Source: Holzapfeliella saturejae
GTDB taxonomy: Bacteria; Bacillota; Bacilli; Lactobacillales; Lactobacillaceae
Direction: 5' to 3'
Assembly: GCF_037546065.1 (NCBI RefSeq)
Contig: NZ_JAWMWG010000001.1
Location: forward strand, 806,001 to 870,000
Length of the DNA stretch: 64,000 nucleotides
Every line of letters begins with the position of its first letter. The stretch's first letter is position 1. The notes beneath the pieces are model-generated. The model was not told the origin of the DNA. It ran no database searches and saw only the letters and a list, made by a program, of their open reading frames with translations. Made by a program: the position numbers and the translations under genes. Of the stretch, positions 15,258 through 23,044 are shown piece by piece.

Positions 15258-16089
15258 TTTGAGTATCTCCATTAACTAGCTTGAAAATTTGTGAAAGTGT
15301 TGGTGTTGAACGAGCGATATCAGCCTGATTGACGCTATGTTTGGCATCACAAATAATATGCTCTTTATCAGCAATAATTTTAATATTTTGTTTGATGAAC
15401 GAGTCTTTTAAGTTAGAAATATTACCTGTATAGACCACATAATGGGATTTTAACTTATCAAGGGAACTATTATGAATTATTTTGCCAGACTTAATCATGA
15501 TGACACGATTTGCTAACTCTTCTACATATTCCATCTGATGACTTGAATAGAGGATTGATGCCCCAGTATCATGTAGTTGTTTGATGGCTTTTAGGAAAAT
15601 ATCCGCATTGACAGGGTCTACACCGCTGAAAGGCTCATCTAAAATGATATATTTTTTATGACCTAAGATACTAGCGATAAATTGAATTTTTTGCTGATTA
15701 CCTTTTGAAAGATCAAATATCTTTTTGTTTTTTAAATCCAATATGCCAAAAAAAGTTAACCAATAGTCAATCGTTGCCACAGCCTCATCACGGTTTAAAT
15801 GATTGAGTGTCGAAAAATAACTTAAGTTGTGGTCTACAGTTTCCTTGATAAAAAGACCTCTGGATTCATTCAAATACCCAATATCACGTTTGATTTTTAA
15901 GCCTTCTGAATAGCTTATATTCTTATTTTTAAAAAATCCTAACTGAAGAATACTTTTAAAAATACTGGTTTTGCCAGCACCATTCAGTCCTACAATACCG
16001 ATTATCGTATTCTCACCCCATTGCAGATTGATATTAGTTAATATTGATTTGTTATCAATAGAAATAGTTAAATCATTGATAGATATCAT
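15250..16089 (-). CDS. ABC transporter ATP-binding protein
   Basis: A 279-residue ATPase with Walker A GLNGAGKTS (about residues 34-42), Q-loop region, a signature LSKGNQQK that departs from LSGGQ, Walker B YIILDEPFSG and a switch His in SSHQ. The C-terminal ~70 residues form the extra domain common in NatA-like exporters. Start MISINDLTISI at 16089 is preceded by AGGAGT; an ATG at 16158 is in frame but unsupported. It pairs with the permease that overlaps its 3' end. A frameshifted small membrane peptide gene is divergent upstream, which may or may not be functionally linked. Confidence 0.9.
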   Translation of the reverse strand: MISINDLTISIDNKSILTNINLQWGENTIIGIVGLNGAGKTSIFKSILQLGFFKNKNISYSEGLKIKRDIGYLNESRGLFIKETVDHNLSYFSTLNHLNRDEAVATIDYWLTFFGILDLKNKKIFDLSKGNQQKIQFIASILGHKKYIILDEPFSGVDPVNADIFLKAIKQLHDTGASILYSSHQMEYVEELANRVIMIKSGKIIHNSSLDKLKSHYVVYTGNISNLKDSFIKQNIKIIADKEHIICDAKHSVNQADIARSTPTLSQIFKLVNGDTQNA

Positions 16090-16209
16090 ACACTTACTCC
16101 TCATTTTGATATAATTAATTACAGCTTGCATATTCCTACTTTTTGGAAGAAAAAGCAAGCACAGGCACTTTGGAATATCGATTTATGTTAAAAATCAAGC
16201 AAAATTATT

Positions 16210-16239
16210 TTGATTGATTTTATTTTAAAGGAGTATAAT
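16210..16239 (+). promoter_or_regulatory. Promoter of the small peptide gene at 16270
   Basis: TTGATT (16210-16215), 18-base spacer, TATAAT (16234-16239), followed about 20 bases later by GGAGG and the ATG. Confidence 0.55.
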
Positions 16240-16269
16240 TAAAATTAAAAATATGTTATGGAGGAAAAA

Positions 16270-16424
16270 ATGAAAAAACTAATCATAGAGTTTTATCAAA
16301 AAAACAAAAGAATTATTTTGGGTGTGGGGGCTGCATTATTACAGCTGTAGTAGTTGCTGTTCCAACTATTTATCAAACCGGAAGAGATTTCGGTAAAAGT
16401 ATTGTTAATGGATTAATGCCATAA
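16270..16424 (+). pseudogene. Small single-helix membrane peptide gene with frameshift in a G-tract
   Basis: ATG 16270 has a consensus GGAGG and a promoter, but the frame meets TAG at 16348 after 26 residues. Adding one G to the five-G tract (16326-16330) opens a 51-residue product: basic MKKLIIEFYQKNKR, one hydrophobic helix (IILGVGGCIITAVVVAVPTI) and the tail YQTGRDFGKSIVNGLMP, ending exactly at a TAA just before a strong terminator. This is good evidence for a real gene that is broken, phase-variable, or miscalled by one base. Function unknown; a GG pair would be restored before the helix, but the leader is not a typical double-glycine leader. Confidence 0.6.
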
Positions 16425-16456
16425 AAAAGAGCCTAATAGTATTAGGCTCTTTTTTT
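16423..16456. terminator. Bidirectional terminator after the small peptide gene
   Basis: AAAAAAGAGCCTAA, loop TAGTA, TTAGGCTCTTTTTTT, shared with the convergent gene ending at 16442. Confidence 0.9.
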
Positions 16457-16684
16457 CTTGCGATTTTCTAACAATACGGCTGTGCTTATCATGGTTATAG
16501 CTAGCAAAAACATTTGAATGACAAGTAAAATATTAGACCATTGAAATAATGTATCATACGAAAGGCCAGAAAACTTTTGCTGATCACTTAAATTCATTAA
16601 AACAGTCAAAGTAATTGAAAAAATCAAAACAACAACTTGTAAAATGGCAGAGCAACCAGCCACTATTTTTGCCTTTTTATCCAT
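16442..16684 (-). CDS. Small two-helix membrane protein, unknown
   Basis: An 80-residue protein with two transmembrane helices (about 7-30, IVAGCSAILQVVVLIFSITL, and 48-70, WSNILLVIQMFLLAITMIST) and a basic C-terminal tail (ENRKKKRA). ATG at 16684 is preceded on the minus strand by GGGGGA. No family recognised. Its 3' end overlaps the bidirectional terminator. Confidence 0.65.
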   Translation of the reverse strand: MDKKAKIVAGCSAILQVVVLIFSITLTVLMNLSDQQKFSGLSYDTLFQWSNILLVIQMFLLAITMISTAVLLENRKKKRA

Positions 16685-16849
16685 TGAAATCCCCCTTGAA
16701 GATACTATAGTTAATAATATTATAGTAAAACTAGCTATGTATCAAAAACTTATGGCAATTTATTACAGACATTCAGTTTTAGCTATTAAAGGAAAATAAT
16801 ATTCAAAATCATGTGCTACACTATTAAGAAATATAAGGGGGGATTTTAT

Positions 16850-17266
16850 ATGGATATCTGGGAAAAACTATTTAATAGTGCAAAAGGTTTATATAATCCG
16901 CATGAAGTTTCATCATTCATCTATGCTGAGCATGTCGTTTGTGCTTTAGAAGCTGAGAATGGTGAAATTTATACGGGTTATTGTTTTGAAGCATCAGCAG
17001 GCGTATTTCACCTTTGTGCTGAACGTGCTGCTGCTTTTAATATGTACCAATTTAGTAAGCAGACCAAAATCAAACGATTGATTGCTTTTCGAAATGAAGC
17101 ACCTTCTGGTGTGGGTGGGATGCCATGTGGGGCATGCCGTGAATTTTTAATGCAGTTAAATAGTGAAAATGCCGAAACTGAAATTATGATTGACTATAAT
17201 ACGAAAGAAACTATCAAATTAGCCGAATCATTTCCTAAATGGTGGGGTGAAATGAGAACTCAATAA
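16850..17266 (+). CDS. Cytidine-deaminase-like zinc hydrolase
   Basis: A 138-residue member of the zinc cytidine deaminase superfamily. The first motif HLCAERAA supplies the Cys zinc ligand and catalytic Glu; PCGACREF supplies the other two Cys ligands. The fold order is complete, with the N-terminal helix and substrate-side strand (VVCALEAENGEIYTGYCFEA). The start ATG 16850 follows AAGGGGGG; an upstream ATG at 16811 is unsupported. Housekeeping Cdd proteins are usually similar in size, but this sequence also resembles blasticidin-deaminase-like members (Trp-rich tail FPKWWGEM), so the substrate is uncertain. Monocistronic. Confidence 0.8.
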   Translation: MDIWEKLFNSAKGLYNPHEVSSFIYAEHVVCALEAENGEIYTGYCFEASAGVFHLCAERAAAFNMYQFSKQTKIKRLIAFRNEAPSGVGGMPCGACREFLMQLNSENAETEIMIDYNTKETIKLAESFPKWWGEMRTQ

Positions 17267-17269
17267 ATT

Positions 17270-17300
17270 AAAAAAGCAGATTTAATTAAATCTGCTTTTT
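17270..17300. terminator. Terminator after the cytidine-deaminase-like gene
   Basis: AAAAAGCAGATTT, loop AATT, AAATCTGCTTTTT; symmetrical enough to serve the convergent gene as well. Confidence 0.9.
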
Positions 17301-17314
17301 ACTCGATAACGATT

Positions 17315-17506
17315 TTATTCTTGATTATTTCTAATTTGTCTAATAAAAATAATGAGATTAAAGACAAAAAGTAAACCAAAAAGTATGCCAATAACCGTAT
17401 CGACTGTTGAATTATGCCACTCAAAAATGCTTAAACAGCCGTAAGCTATTAACAATATTAGGGTACTCATAACCGAAAATTGGACCAGTCTTGGTATGCC
17501 TTTCAT
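17315..17506 (-). CDS. Small two-helix membrane protein, unknown
   Basis: About 63 residues starting at MKGIPRL (ATG 17506), preceded on the minus strand by AAGGAGT. Two hydrophobic helices (VQFSVMSTLILLIAYGCLSI and VIGILFGLLFVFNLIIFIRQ) with a short polar loop between and a basic end. An in-frame upstream ATG at 17527 would add seven residues but includes the ribosome-binding site. No known family; third such small membrane protein in this accessory stretch. Confidence 0.65.
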   Translation of the reverse strand: MKGIPRLVQFSVMSTLILLIAYGCLSIFEWHNSTVDTVIGILFGLLFVFNLIIFIRQIRNNQE

Positions 17507-17580
17507 TTTTATGACTCCTTCATTCAATTTAATATAATAGTAGCATGTTTGATTAGAGAAATTAAATCAGTTTAGCATAA

Positions 17581-17606
17581 AAAATAAGCCTCTAGAGGCT
17601 TATTTT
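17581..17606 (-). terminator. Terminator at the end of the yitT-family gene
   Basis: Perfect 26-base palindrome with arms AAAATAAGCCTCT/AGAGGCTTATTTT, followed by Ts on the minus strand. Confidence 0.8.
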
Positions 17607-18501
17607 AATTAGCTTTTTTGAAGAAGCGTTTTTTCTTCAATGGTTGATAAGAAAAACCATTACCAATTGTTTCATTAACATCAAAAATTGAAACAAAGGC
17701 TTTATCGTCAACTTCATGGACAACTGTTTTTAAGTTGTGCAATTCGTTTGGTCGTACAATACAATAAATAACTTTTTTCTTGTGATTTTTGTAGCCACCT
17801 TCAGCGTCCATAAAGGTAACACCACGGTCTAAATTATATTTAATAGCTTCGGCTACTTCAGTGTAATATTCTGACACAATAAAGGCACCTTTGGCATTAT
17901 AAGAACTATCTTGTACAAAGTTCACAACTTTTGAAAAGACAAAAGAAACGAGCAATGTGTACATCATGTGTTTGATATCTAGGTAACTAAGGGATGCAAG
18001 AAGTACGAATAAATCAAATAGTAACAATGATTTCCCCATTGATATTCCTTTTTTGATTTCGAGAATTTTACCTAGAATATCAACACCGCCACTAGTTCCA
18101 CCAAACTTAAAGGTGATTCCTAATCCAACTCCAGCGAAAAGACCAGCTAAAAGTGCGGAAATAAATAAATCATGATCTAAATTGATAGCAGTTGCAAGGG
18201 ATGTTCTTTGCCAAACCCAAAGACCAGCTGAAAGTGAAGCAGTTCCCCATAAAGTATAAAAAATCGCTTTTCTTCCTAAGAAATAATACCCTAATAACAA
18301 AATTGGAATATTTAAGATAATCGTTGAATAGGCAGGATCAATTCCTAACCAGTAGCGAATAATCAGCGTTATCCCCGTCAGTCCACCTTCAGCAAGATTG
18401 TTTTGGATATTGATAGCCACAATTCCAAACGCGTATGTAAATGTTCCTAACGTAATCATAAAAAGATCGACTAACGTGCGATAGAGATTCATTCTTTTCA
18501 T
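17605..18501 (-). CDS. YitT family membrane protein (DUF161 + DUF2179)
   Basis: A 298-residue protein: five or so N-terminal transmembrane helices (residues 10-190) with the conserved LAEGGLTGITLIIRYWLGID and FKFGGTSGGVDILGKILE motifs, then a soluble DUF2179 domain (about 205-285, KGAFIVSEYYTEVAEAIKYN through VDDKAFVSIFDVNE). The family is widespread in Firmicutes, usually several copies per genome; its transport role is not established. ATG 18501 follows AAGGGGG on the minus strand. It is divergent from cca, a neighbourhood also seen for Bacillus ypjC. Confidence 0.9.
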   Translation of the reverse strand: MKRMNLYRTLVDLFMITLGTFTYAFGIVAINIQNNLAEGGLTGITLIIRYWLGIDPAYSTIILNIPILLLGYYFLGRKAIFYTLWGTASLSAGLWVWQRTSLATAINLDHDLFISALLAGLFAGVGLGITFKFGGTSGGVDILGKILEIKKGISMGKSLLLFDLFVLLASLSYLDIKHMMYTLLVSFVFSKVVNFVQDSSYNAKGAFIVSEYYTEVAEAIKYNLDRGVTFMDAEGGYKNHKKKVIYCIVRPNELHNLKTVVHEVDDKAFVSIFDVNETIGNGFSYQPLKKKRFFKKAN

Positions 18502-18532
18502 AAAATTACCCCCTTAATAAATAATCGGCTCT

Positions 18533-18560
18533 TTGAAAAGCATACCAGTTTTGATACTAT
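18533..18560 (+). promoter_or_regulatory. Promoter of cca-thyA-dfrA
   Basis: TTGAAA (18533-18538), 16-base spacer, extended -10 TGA-TACTAT (18555-18560), 31 bases before the cca start. Confidence 0.5.
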
Positions 18561-18591
18561 AAATCTATCAACGTAAGAGGTGACGACAATT

Positions 18592-19800
18592 ATGCGAGTA
18601 GAAAATTTACCTGAATTATTTGAAGAAGCTGCCCCGATTTTAAAGGCTTTACAAGATAATGGGTTTGAGGCGTACTTTGTAGGTGGATCCGTTCGTGATT
18701 TACTTATCAACCGCCCAATTAATGATATTGATATTGCAACAAGTGCTTATCCTGAAGAGATTAAGCAAACGTTTAAGAAAACTGTTGATACAGGGATTGA
18801 ACATGGGACAGTAACGGTTATTGAAAATAAACAAACTTATGAAGTAACCACGTTTAGAACTGAATCTGACTATCAAGACTTCAGACGACCTGATAAGGTT
18901 ACATTCGTTAAAAGTCTAACTGAAGATTTAAAGAGAAGAGATTTTACAATTAATGCTCTAGCTATGGATGCTAATGGTGAAATTGTTGATTTATTTGGCG
19001 GGCTAGACGACTTAAATCATAAAGTGATTAAAGCTGTTGGTAATCCAAGTGAGCGATTTCATGAAGATGCTTTAAGAATGATGCGTGCAGTTCGTTTTCA
19101 AAGTCAGTTAGATTTTGAAATTGAACAACATACCAAAGAAGCTATTATTGAACATCATGAATTACTATCAAAAATAGCAGTTGAACGTGTTCGAGATGAA
19201 TTCTTGAAATTGGGATTAGGTCAAGGATTCAAAAAAGGATTTAAAAGTTTTATTGAGTTCAATCTACTTAAGCAAGTACCGATTCTTTATGATTATGAGT
19301 CAGAATTAAGACGTTTGCTAGGCATTGACTTTTTGCCAGCTAACGAAGTGATATTTTGGTCAATGATTGCCGTTTCTTGCCAATTACCACTAGACAAAAT
19401 TCGACCATTTTTAGTTAAATGGAAGAACTCTAATAAGATTAAAGAAGAAGTAGTTGCAGTGGTGGAACTATTTGATGTGATGATGATTAAAGAACCCACT
19501 AACCGTGAGTTGTATCAATATGGGTTAACGACACTACTACAAACCATTGAATTAATGAGAATGTTTGGTGAAGAAGTCAATGCCACCTTATTAGTCGATC
19601 GTTATAATCAGCTTTTGATTAAATCACGTGATGAACTAGCAATTGATGGTAAAATTTTGATTAAAGATTTAGGATTTAGACCAGGTCCAGCTATTGGTCA
19701 AATTCTGTATGATGTCGAAGAAGCTATTTTAAATCATGAATTAGAAAATAACTTGAAAGCAATCAAAAATTATATAGAAGTGGGAGATTTTCATGAATAA
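18592..19800 (+). CDS. cca: CCA tRNA nucleotidyltransferase
   Basis: A 402-residue class II CCA-adding enzyme that builds or repairs the 3' CCA of tRNAs from CTP and ATP. The nucleotidyltransferase core shows GGSVRDLLINRPINDIDIAT with the DxD metal motif, RRDFTINALAMD, and the template-like helix region EDALRMMRAVRFQSQLDF. The start ATG 18592 has AAGAGGTGA; an ATG at 18580 lies in that site. Its stop overlaps the thyA start, giving a cca-thyA-dfrA transcription unit. Confidence 0.95.
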   Translation: MRVENLPELFEEAAPILKALQDNGFEAYFVGGSVRDLLINRPINDIDIATSAYPEEIKQTFKKTVDTGIEHGTVTVIENKQTYEVTTFRTESDYQDFRRPDKVTFVKSLTEDLKRRDFTINALAMDANGEIVDLFGGLDDLNHKVIKAVGNPSERFHEDALRMMRAVRFQSQLDFEIEQHTKEAIIEHHELLSKIAVERVRDEFLKLGLGQGFKKGFKSFIEFNLLKQVPILYDYESELRRLLGIDFLPANEVIFWSMIAVSCQLPLDKIRPFLVKWKNSNKIKEEVVAVVELFDVMMIKEPTNRELYQYGLTTLLQTIELMRMFGEEVNATLLVDRYNQLLIKSRDELAIDGKILIKDLGFRPGPAIGQILYDVEEAILNHELENNLKAIKNYIEVGDFHE

Positions 19801-20749
19801 GAACGAACAACAATATTTAGATTTTGCCAAATATGTAATGGAAACCGGTCACTTTAAAGATGATCGTACTAAAACCGGAACAAAAAGTATTTTTGGTTAT
19901 CAAATGCGTTTTGACTTAACTGAAAATTTCCCGCTTTTAACAACTAAACGTGTACCGTTTAAATTAATTAAAAGTGAACTACTTTGGTTTTTAAAAGGCG
20001 ATACTAATATTCAATATCTATTGAAATATAATAATCATATTTGGGATGAATGGGCTTTTGCTAAATATGTTAAAAGTGACGATTATAAAGGACCTGATAT
20101 GACTGATTTTGGTCTTCGTTCACAAGAAGATGCAGAGTTTGCAGAAAGTTATCAAGCAGAAAAGAAGAAATTCACAGACCAGATTTTGGAAGATGATGAG
20201 TTTGCGGCTAAGTATGGCAATTTAGGTGATGTTTACGGTAAACAATGGCGTAAGTGGCAAACCAGAGAAGGTGGATTTATTGATCAAATTAAAGACGTGA
20301 TTGATCAAATTAAAACAAATCCTAATTCAAGACGTTTGATTGTTAGTGCTTGGAACCCAGAAGATGTCCCAAGTATGGCTTTGCCACCTTGTCATACCTT
20401 ATTCCAGTTCTATGTCCGTGAAGGCAAGCTTTCTTGTCAGCTTTACCAACGTAGTGGCGATATCTTTTTGGGTGTGCCGTTTAATATTGCGAGTTATGCT
20501 TTGTTAACACATTTGATTGCTCATGAAACCGGTCTTGAAGTCGGTGAGTTTATCCATACATTTGGGGATGCACATATTTATCAAAATCATTTTGACCAAA
20601 TTGAAACACAATTGAGTCGTATGCCAAACGAAGGACCACAATTAGAACTAGATTTAAACGGAAAAAGCATCTTTGATGTTGAAGTAGAAGATATTAAGTT
20701 GAAAGGATATGAACCACAAGGTGCGATTAAAGCACCTGTGGCGGTATAA
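19793..20749 (+). CDS. thyA: Thymidylate synthase
   Basis: A 318-residue ThyA that methylates dUMP to dTMP with methylenetetrahydrofolate, making dihydrofolate. The catalytic Cys is in LPPCHTLFQFYV, with QRSGDIFLGVPFNIASYALL and the folate/dUMP contacts FGDAHIYQNH. The length, longer than the E. coli 264 residues because of an insertion after about residue 90, is the form usual in Lactobacillales. ATG 19793 follows GTGGGAG and overlaps cca by 8 bases; dfrA follows in 4 bases, coupling dihydrofolate production with its reduction. Confidence 0.96.
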   Translation: MNKNEQQYLDFAKYVMETGHFKDDRTKTGTKSIFGYQMRFDLTENFPLLTTKRVPFKLIKSELLWFLKGDTNIQYLLKYNNHIWDEWAFAKYVKSDDYKGPDMTDFGLRSQEDAEFAESYQAEKKKFTDQILEDDEFAAKYGNLGDVYGKQWRKWQTREGGFIDQIKDVIDQIKTNPNSRRLIVSAWNPEDVPSMALPPCHTLFQFYVREGKLSCQLYQRSGDIFLGVPFNIASYALLTHLIAHETGLEVGEFIHTFGDAHIYQNHFDQIETQLSRMPNEGPQLELDLNGKSIFDVEVEDIKLKGYEPQGAIKAPVAV

Positions 20750-20753
20750 TATT

Positions 20754-21251
20754 ATGTCAAAATTAGCATTTATTTGGGCTGAAGATCAAAACCACTTAAT
20801 CGGAAAAGATGGTAACATTCCGTGGTTTTTACCTGCTGACTTGAAGTTTTTTAAGGACACGACTAAGGGACACCCTGTTGTGATGGGGCGTCGTACTTTT
20901 GATAGCTTGAATATTCAACCATTACCAGCTAGAAAAAACATCGTTTTAACTCGTGATCAAAACTGGTCTCATGAGGGTGTCGAAGTTTTTAATGATAAAG
21001 AGGAGCTATTGCATTATTTACGCAACATGTCTGAAGATATCGTATTCATAATCGGGGGTACGCAAATCTATCGTCAATTACTTGATGATGTTGATTTGCT
21101 TTACCTAACACAAATTCATCATACTTTTGAAGGGGACACTTATATGCCTGAAATTGATTACTCAGACTATGAGTTAGTCTCAAAAGAAGAAGGTCCTGTA
21201 GATGATAAAAATGAATACCCACATACTTATTTGATTTATAAAAGAAAATAA
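20754..21251 (+). CDS. dfrA: Dihydrofolate reductase
   Basis: A 165-residue DHFR regenerating tetrahydrofolate with NADPH. The N-terminal AFIWAEDQNHLIGKDGNIPW, the active-site acid in LPADLKFFK, the NADPH-binding GHPVVMGRRTFDSL and the IIGGTQIYRQLL motif are all present. Start ATG 20754 has only a weak site (GGCGG); an upstream in-frame start at 20709 lies within thyA. This is the chromosomal housekeeping enzyme by position behind thyA, not an acquired resistance gene. Confidence 0.95.
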   Translation: MSKLAFIWAEDQNHLIGKDGNIPWFLPADLKFFKDTTKGHPVVMGRRTFDSLNIQPLPARKNIVLTRDQNWSHEGVEVFNDKEELLHYLRNMSEDIVFIIGGTQIYRQLLDDVDLLYLTQIHHTFEGDTYMPEIDYSDYELVSKEEGPVDDKNEYPHTYLIYKRK

Positions 21252-21253
21252 AG

Positions 21254-21292
21254 AAAAAGGTTCTAAAATCGAGTGATTTTAGAACCTTTTTT
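21254..21292 (+). terminator. Terminator after dfrA
   Basis: AAAAAGGTTCTAAAATC, loop GAGT, GATTTTAGAACCTTTTTT. Confidence 0.94.
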
Positions 21293-21461
21293 ATATGGTA
21301 ATCTAGAATTTGATATAATAACTGTCATTACAAATTTATAATAACAATTTTTAGCAAATTCAAGAGTGCTTCCGAATGGCTGTATGTAAGTAAAAAAACC
21401 AAGTGATGAGGATGAATAATATTCGTCAATAGTTGTATACGAAAATAGAAAAGAGATGTAA

Positions 21462-21920
21462 ATGGATTATATAAGTGACATCAGAGCTAAAATTGGCCAT
21501 GATCCGATAATTTTAACCTTTGCAGGTGGAATTCTAGCAGATGAAGATAATAAAGTACTTCTTCAAAAGCGTAGTGATTTCAAAGAATGGGGTTTGCCGG
21601 GTGGAGCCATAGATTTTGGCGAAACGGCTGAGGAATCATGTGTTAGAGAATTTAAAGAAGAAATTGGAATAGATGTTAAAGTTATCTCATTACTGGGAGT
21701 TTCAACCGACAACATTCAACATTATCCTAATGGAGATGTTGCTCAAGCTATTGTTATTGCATTTTTAGTAAAGAAAATTAGTAGCAAAAACAGTAATACT
21801 GATACAGAAACAATTAAATTTGATTATTTTGGGAAAGAAAATCTTCCAAAGATTTTTAACAAGCAGCATAAATTTATGATAGATAAATTTTTCAAGAATG
21901 AAACACCGTTTTATGATTAA
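21462..21920 (+). CDS. NUDIX hydrolase
   Basis: A 152-residue NUDIX protein. The box GGAIDFGETAEESCVREFKE plus EIGI matches Gx5Ex7REUxEExGU completely, so it should hydrolyse a nucleoside diphosphate linked to another moiety; the substrate cannot be told from sequence. The preceding strand region TFAGGILADEDNKVLLQKRS and the GLPGG entry are typical. The start ATG 21462 has GAGATG-like purines upstream. About 210 bases between the dfrA terminator and this gene hold AT-rich promoter-like sequence (TATAAT near 21313) but no other gene. Confidence 0.88.
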   Translation: MDYISDIRAKIGHDPIILTFAGGILADEDNKVLLQKRSDFKEWGLPGGAIDFGETAEESCVREFKEEIGIDVKVISLLGVSTDNIQHYPNGDVAQAIVIAFLVKKISSKNSNTDTETIKFDYFGKENLPKIFNKQHKFMIDKFFKNETPFYD

Positions 21921-22104
21921 GAAGACAAGATAATATATTTTTATATTCTTACGTACCAAGTAGAATTAACTTAAAAAATATACCTAATGATTTGATGTTA
22001 CATCTTTTGTGCTTTTTTTGGAGAGCAAGATAACGTTAATGATATTAGAACTTTACCAGTTCAATCAAAGGCTAGCATCTCTTTTGTTTACGCTGACGAA
22101 GATA
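21921..22104. other. Intergenic stretch with a possible gene remnant
   Basis: Between the NUDIX gene and a strong terminator. A frame running from about 22000 to 22110 without a start reads like a C-terminal protein piece (EQDNVNDIRTLPVQSKASIS then FVYADEDKKKK) that runs into the terminator. This could be the remains of a lost gene or chance. Nothing else is seen. Confidence 0.3.
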
Positions 22105-22144
22105 AAAAGAAGAAGTATAGAATTTTCTATACTTCTTCTTTTTG
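22105..22144 (+). terminator. Terminator upstream of the 22185 gene
   Basis: AAGAAGAAGTATAG, loop AATTTT, CTATACTTCTTCTTTTT. Confidence 0.88.
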
Positions 22145-22184
22145 TATGGTAGAATTGAAGCTACTTTATATTGAGGAGTCAATT

Positions 22185-22739
22185 ATGAAAAATCTGAAAA
22201 TTGTAAGTAGCATCATTATTTTTATTGTAGCTTGTGTTATATTGTATAATTTATTTAGTGTAAATAACAGTAACCAACAACAGTTAAATACGTCAGAAAG
22301 TACGATGGGAGTTGATTTAGACTCGACTGAATTAGGCCATCAAAATATCGTTAATAATACAACGGATGGATTACAACCATATCATAATGGTATTGTTGCA
22401 CAACAACATCAATCTTCATTTGGATCAACGGTTTTAAATTATATGCTTATCAGTTCATTGCTATCTAATCGTTTCAATACTTACCATAACCCAGTTAACT
22501 ATCCAAGATATAATCAAAATGTAACGACTAATTCAAAACGAACAAAGCAATCAAGTAATCAAAGTTTTAGTGATAAGATTATAAAAAACAGCAAGAAAGA
22601 TACTGCACAAAAGTCAACTAATACTAAAGCGCAATCTAAGTCATATAAAACAGACACTAAAAGCTACAAGCAACCAAGTAAAAGTTATAAAAGCAATCCA
22701 AAAAGTTATAAAACACCCAAAATAAAGACAAGACGATAA
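22185..22739 (+). CDS. Membrane-anchored protein with basic KSYK repeats
   Basis: A 184-residue protein starting at ATG 22185 after AGGAG. It has an N-terminal hydrophobic segment (about residues 4-25, IVSSIIIFIVACVILYNLFS), a polar Asn/Gln-rich middle and a Lys/Ser/Tyr-rich C-terminus with the unit KSYK repeated four times at 7-9 residue spacing (SKSYKTDTKSYKQPSKSYK and on). The extracellular part is strongly basic, which may favour binding to wall teichoic acid or DNA; that is an inference. No known domain is recognised. The cysteine at about 16 is within the helix and not in a lipobox. Confidence 0.7.
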   Translation: MKNLKIVSSIIIFIVACVILYNLFSVNNSNQQQLNTSESTMGVDLDSTELGHQNIVNNTTDGLQPYHNGIVAQQHQSSFGSTVLNYMLISSLLSNRFNTYHNPVNYPRYNQNVTTNSKRTKQSSNQSFSDKIIKNSKKDTAQKSTNTKAQSKSYKTDTKSYKQPSKSYKSNPKSYKTPKIKTRR

Positions 22740-22844
22740 AATTTGTGTTTATTATCTCTAATTTATAGTTTTAATAATAAAATTGAAAAATACCTTAAGA
22801 AGGCGTATCTTATATTTAGATATATATTAAGGGGAGTAATAACT

Positions 22845-23006
22845 ATGTATAAAATAAGTGGGGTATTTTTGGACTCAAACAAAGAACGTCATGTTCGTTC
22901 AATTATTGCAAACAACATGGATATGGGGGAATATCAGTTAATACTGACAGCAAAAGAGAAAAATTGGGTGTTTTTGTATATAACAAATATTAACAAGGTG
23001 ATTTAA
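22845..23006 (+). CDS. Small conserved hypothetical protein
   Basis: A 53-residue soluble protein starting at ATG 22845, preceded by AAGGGGAG. The sequence (MYKISGVFLDSNKERHVRSI and following) has no signal, membrane helix or motif that I can name. Its good ribosome-binding site and immediately following terminator support a real gene. A longer in-frame reading from 22743 lacks a ribosome-binding site. Confidence 0.6.
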   Translation: MYKISGVFLDSNKERHVRSIIANNMDMGEYQLILTAKEKNWVFLYITNINKVI

Positions 23007-23007
23007 A

Positions 23008-23044
23008 CAAAAAAGGTTACTGTTTTTAAACAGTAACCTTTTTA
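23008..23044. terminator. Terminator between convergent 22845 gene and trhA
   Basis: AAAAAGGTTACTGTTT and AAACAGTAACCTTTTT around a short loop; it overlaps the 3' end of the minus-strand gene. Confidence 0.92.

Noticed and set aside
20754..21251. Acquired trimethoprim-resistance dfr gene
   Set aside because: It is directly behind thyA with similar base composition, as expected for the chromosomal gene.
22615..22735. Direct repeats as a CRISPR array
   Set aside because: The repeats are short KSYK codons inside a coding sequence without uniform repeats or spacers.
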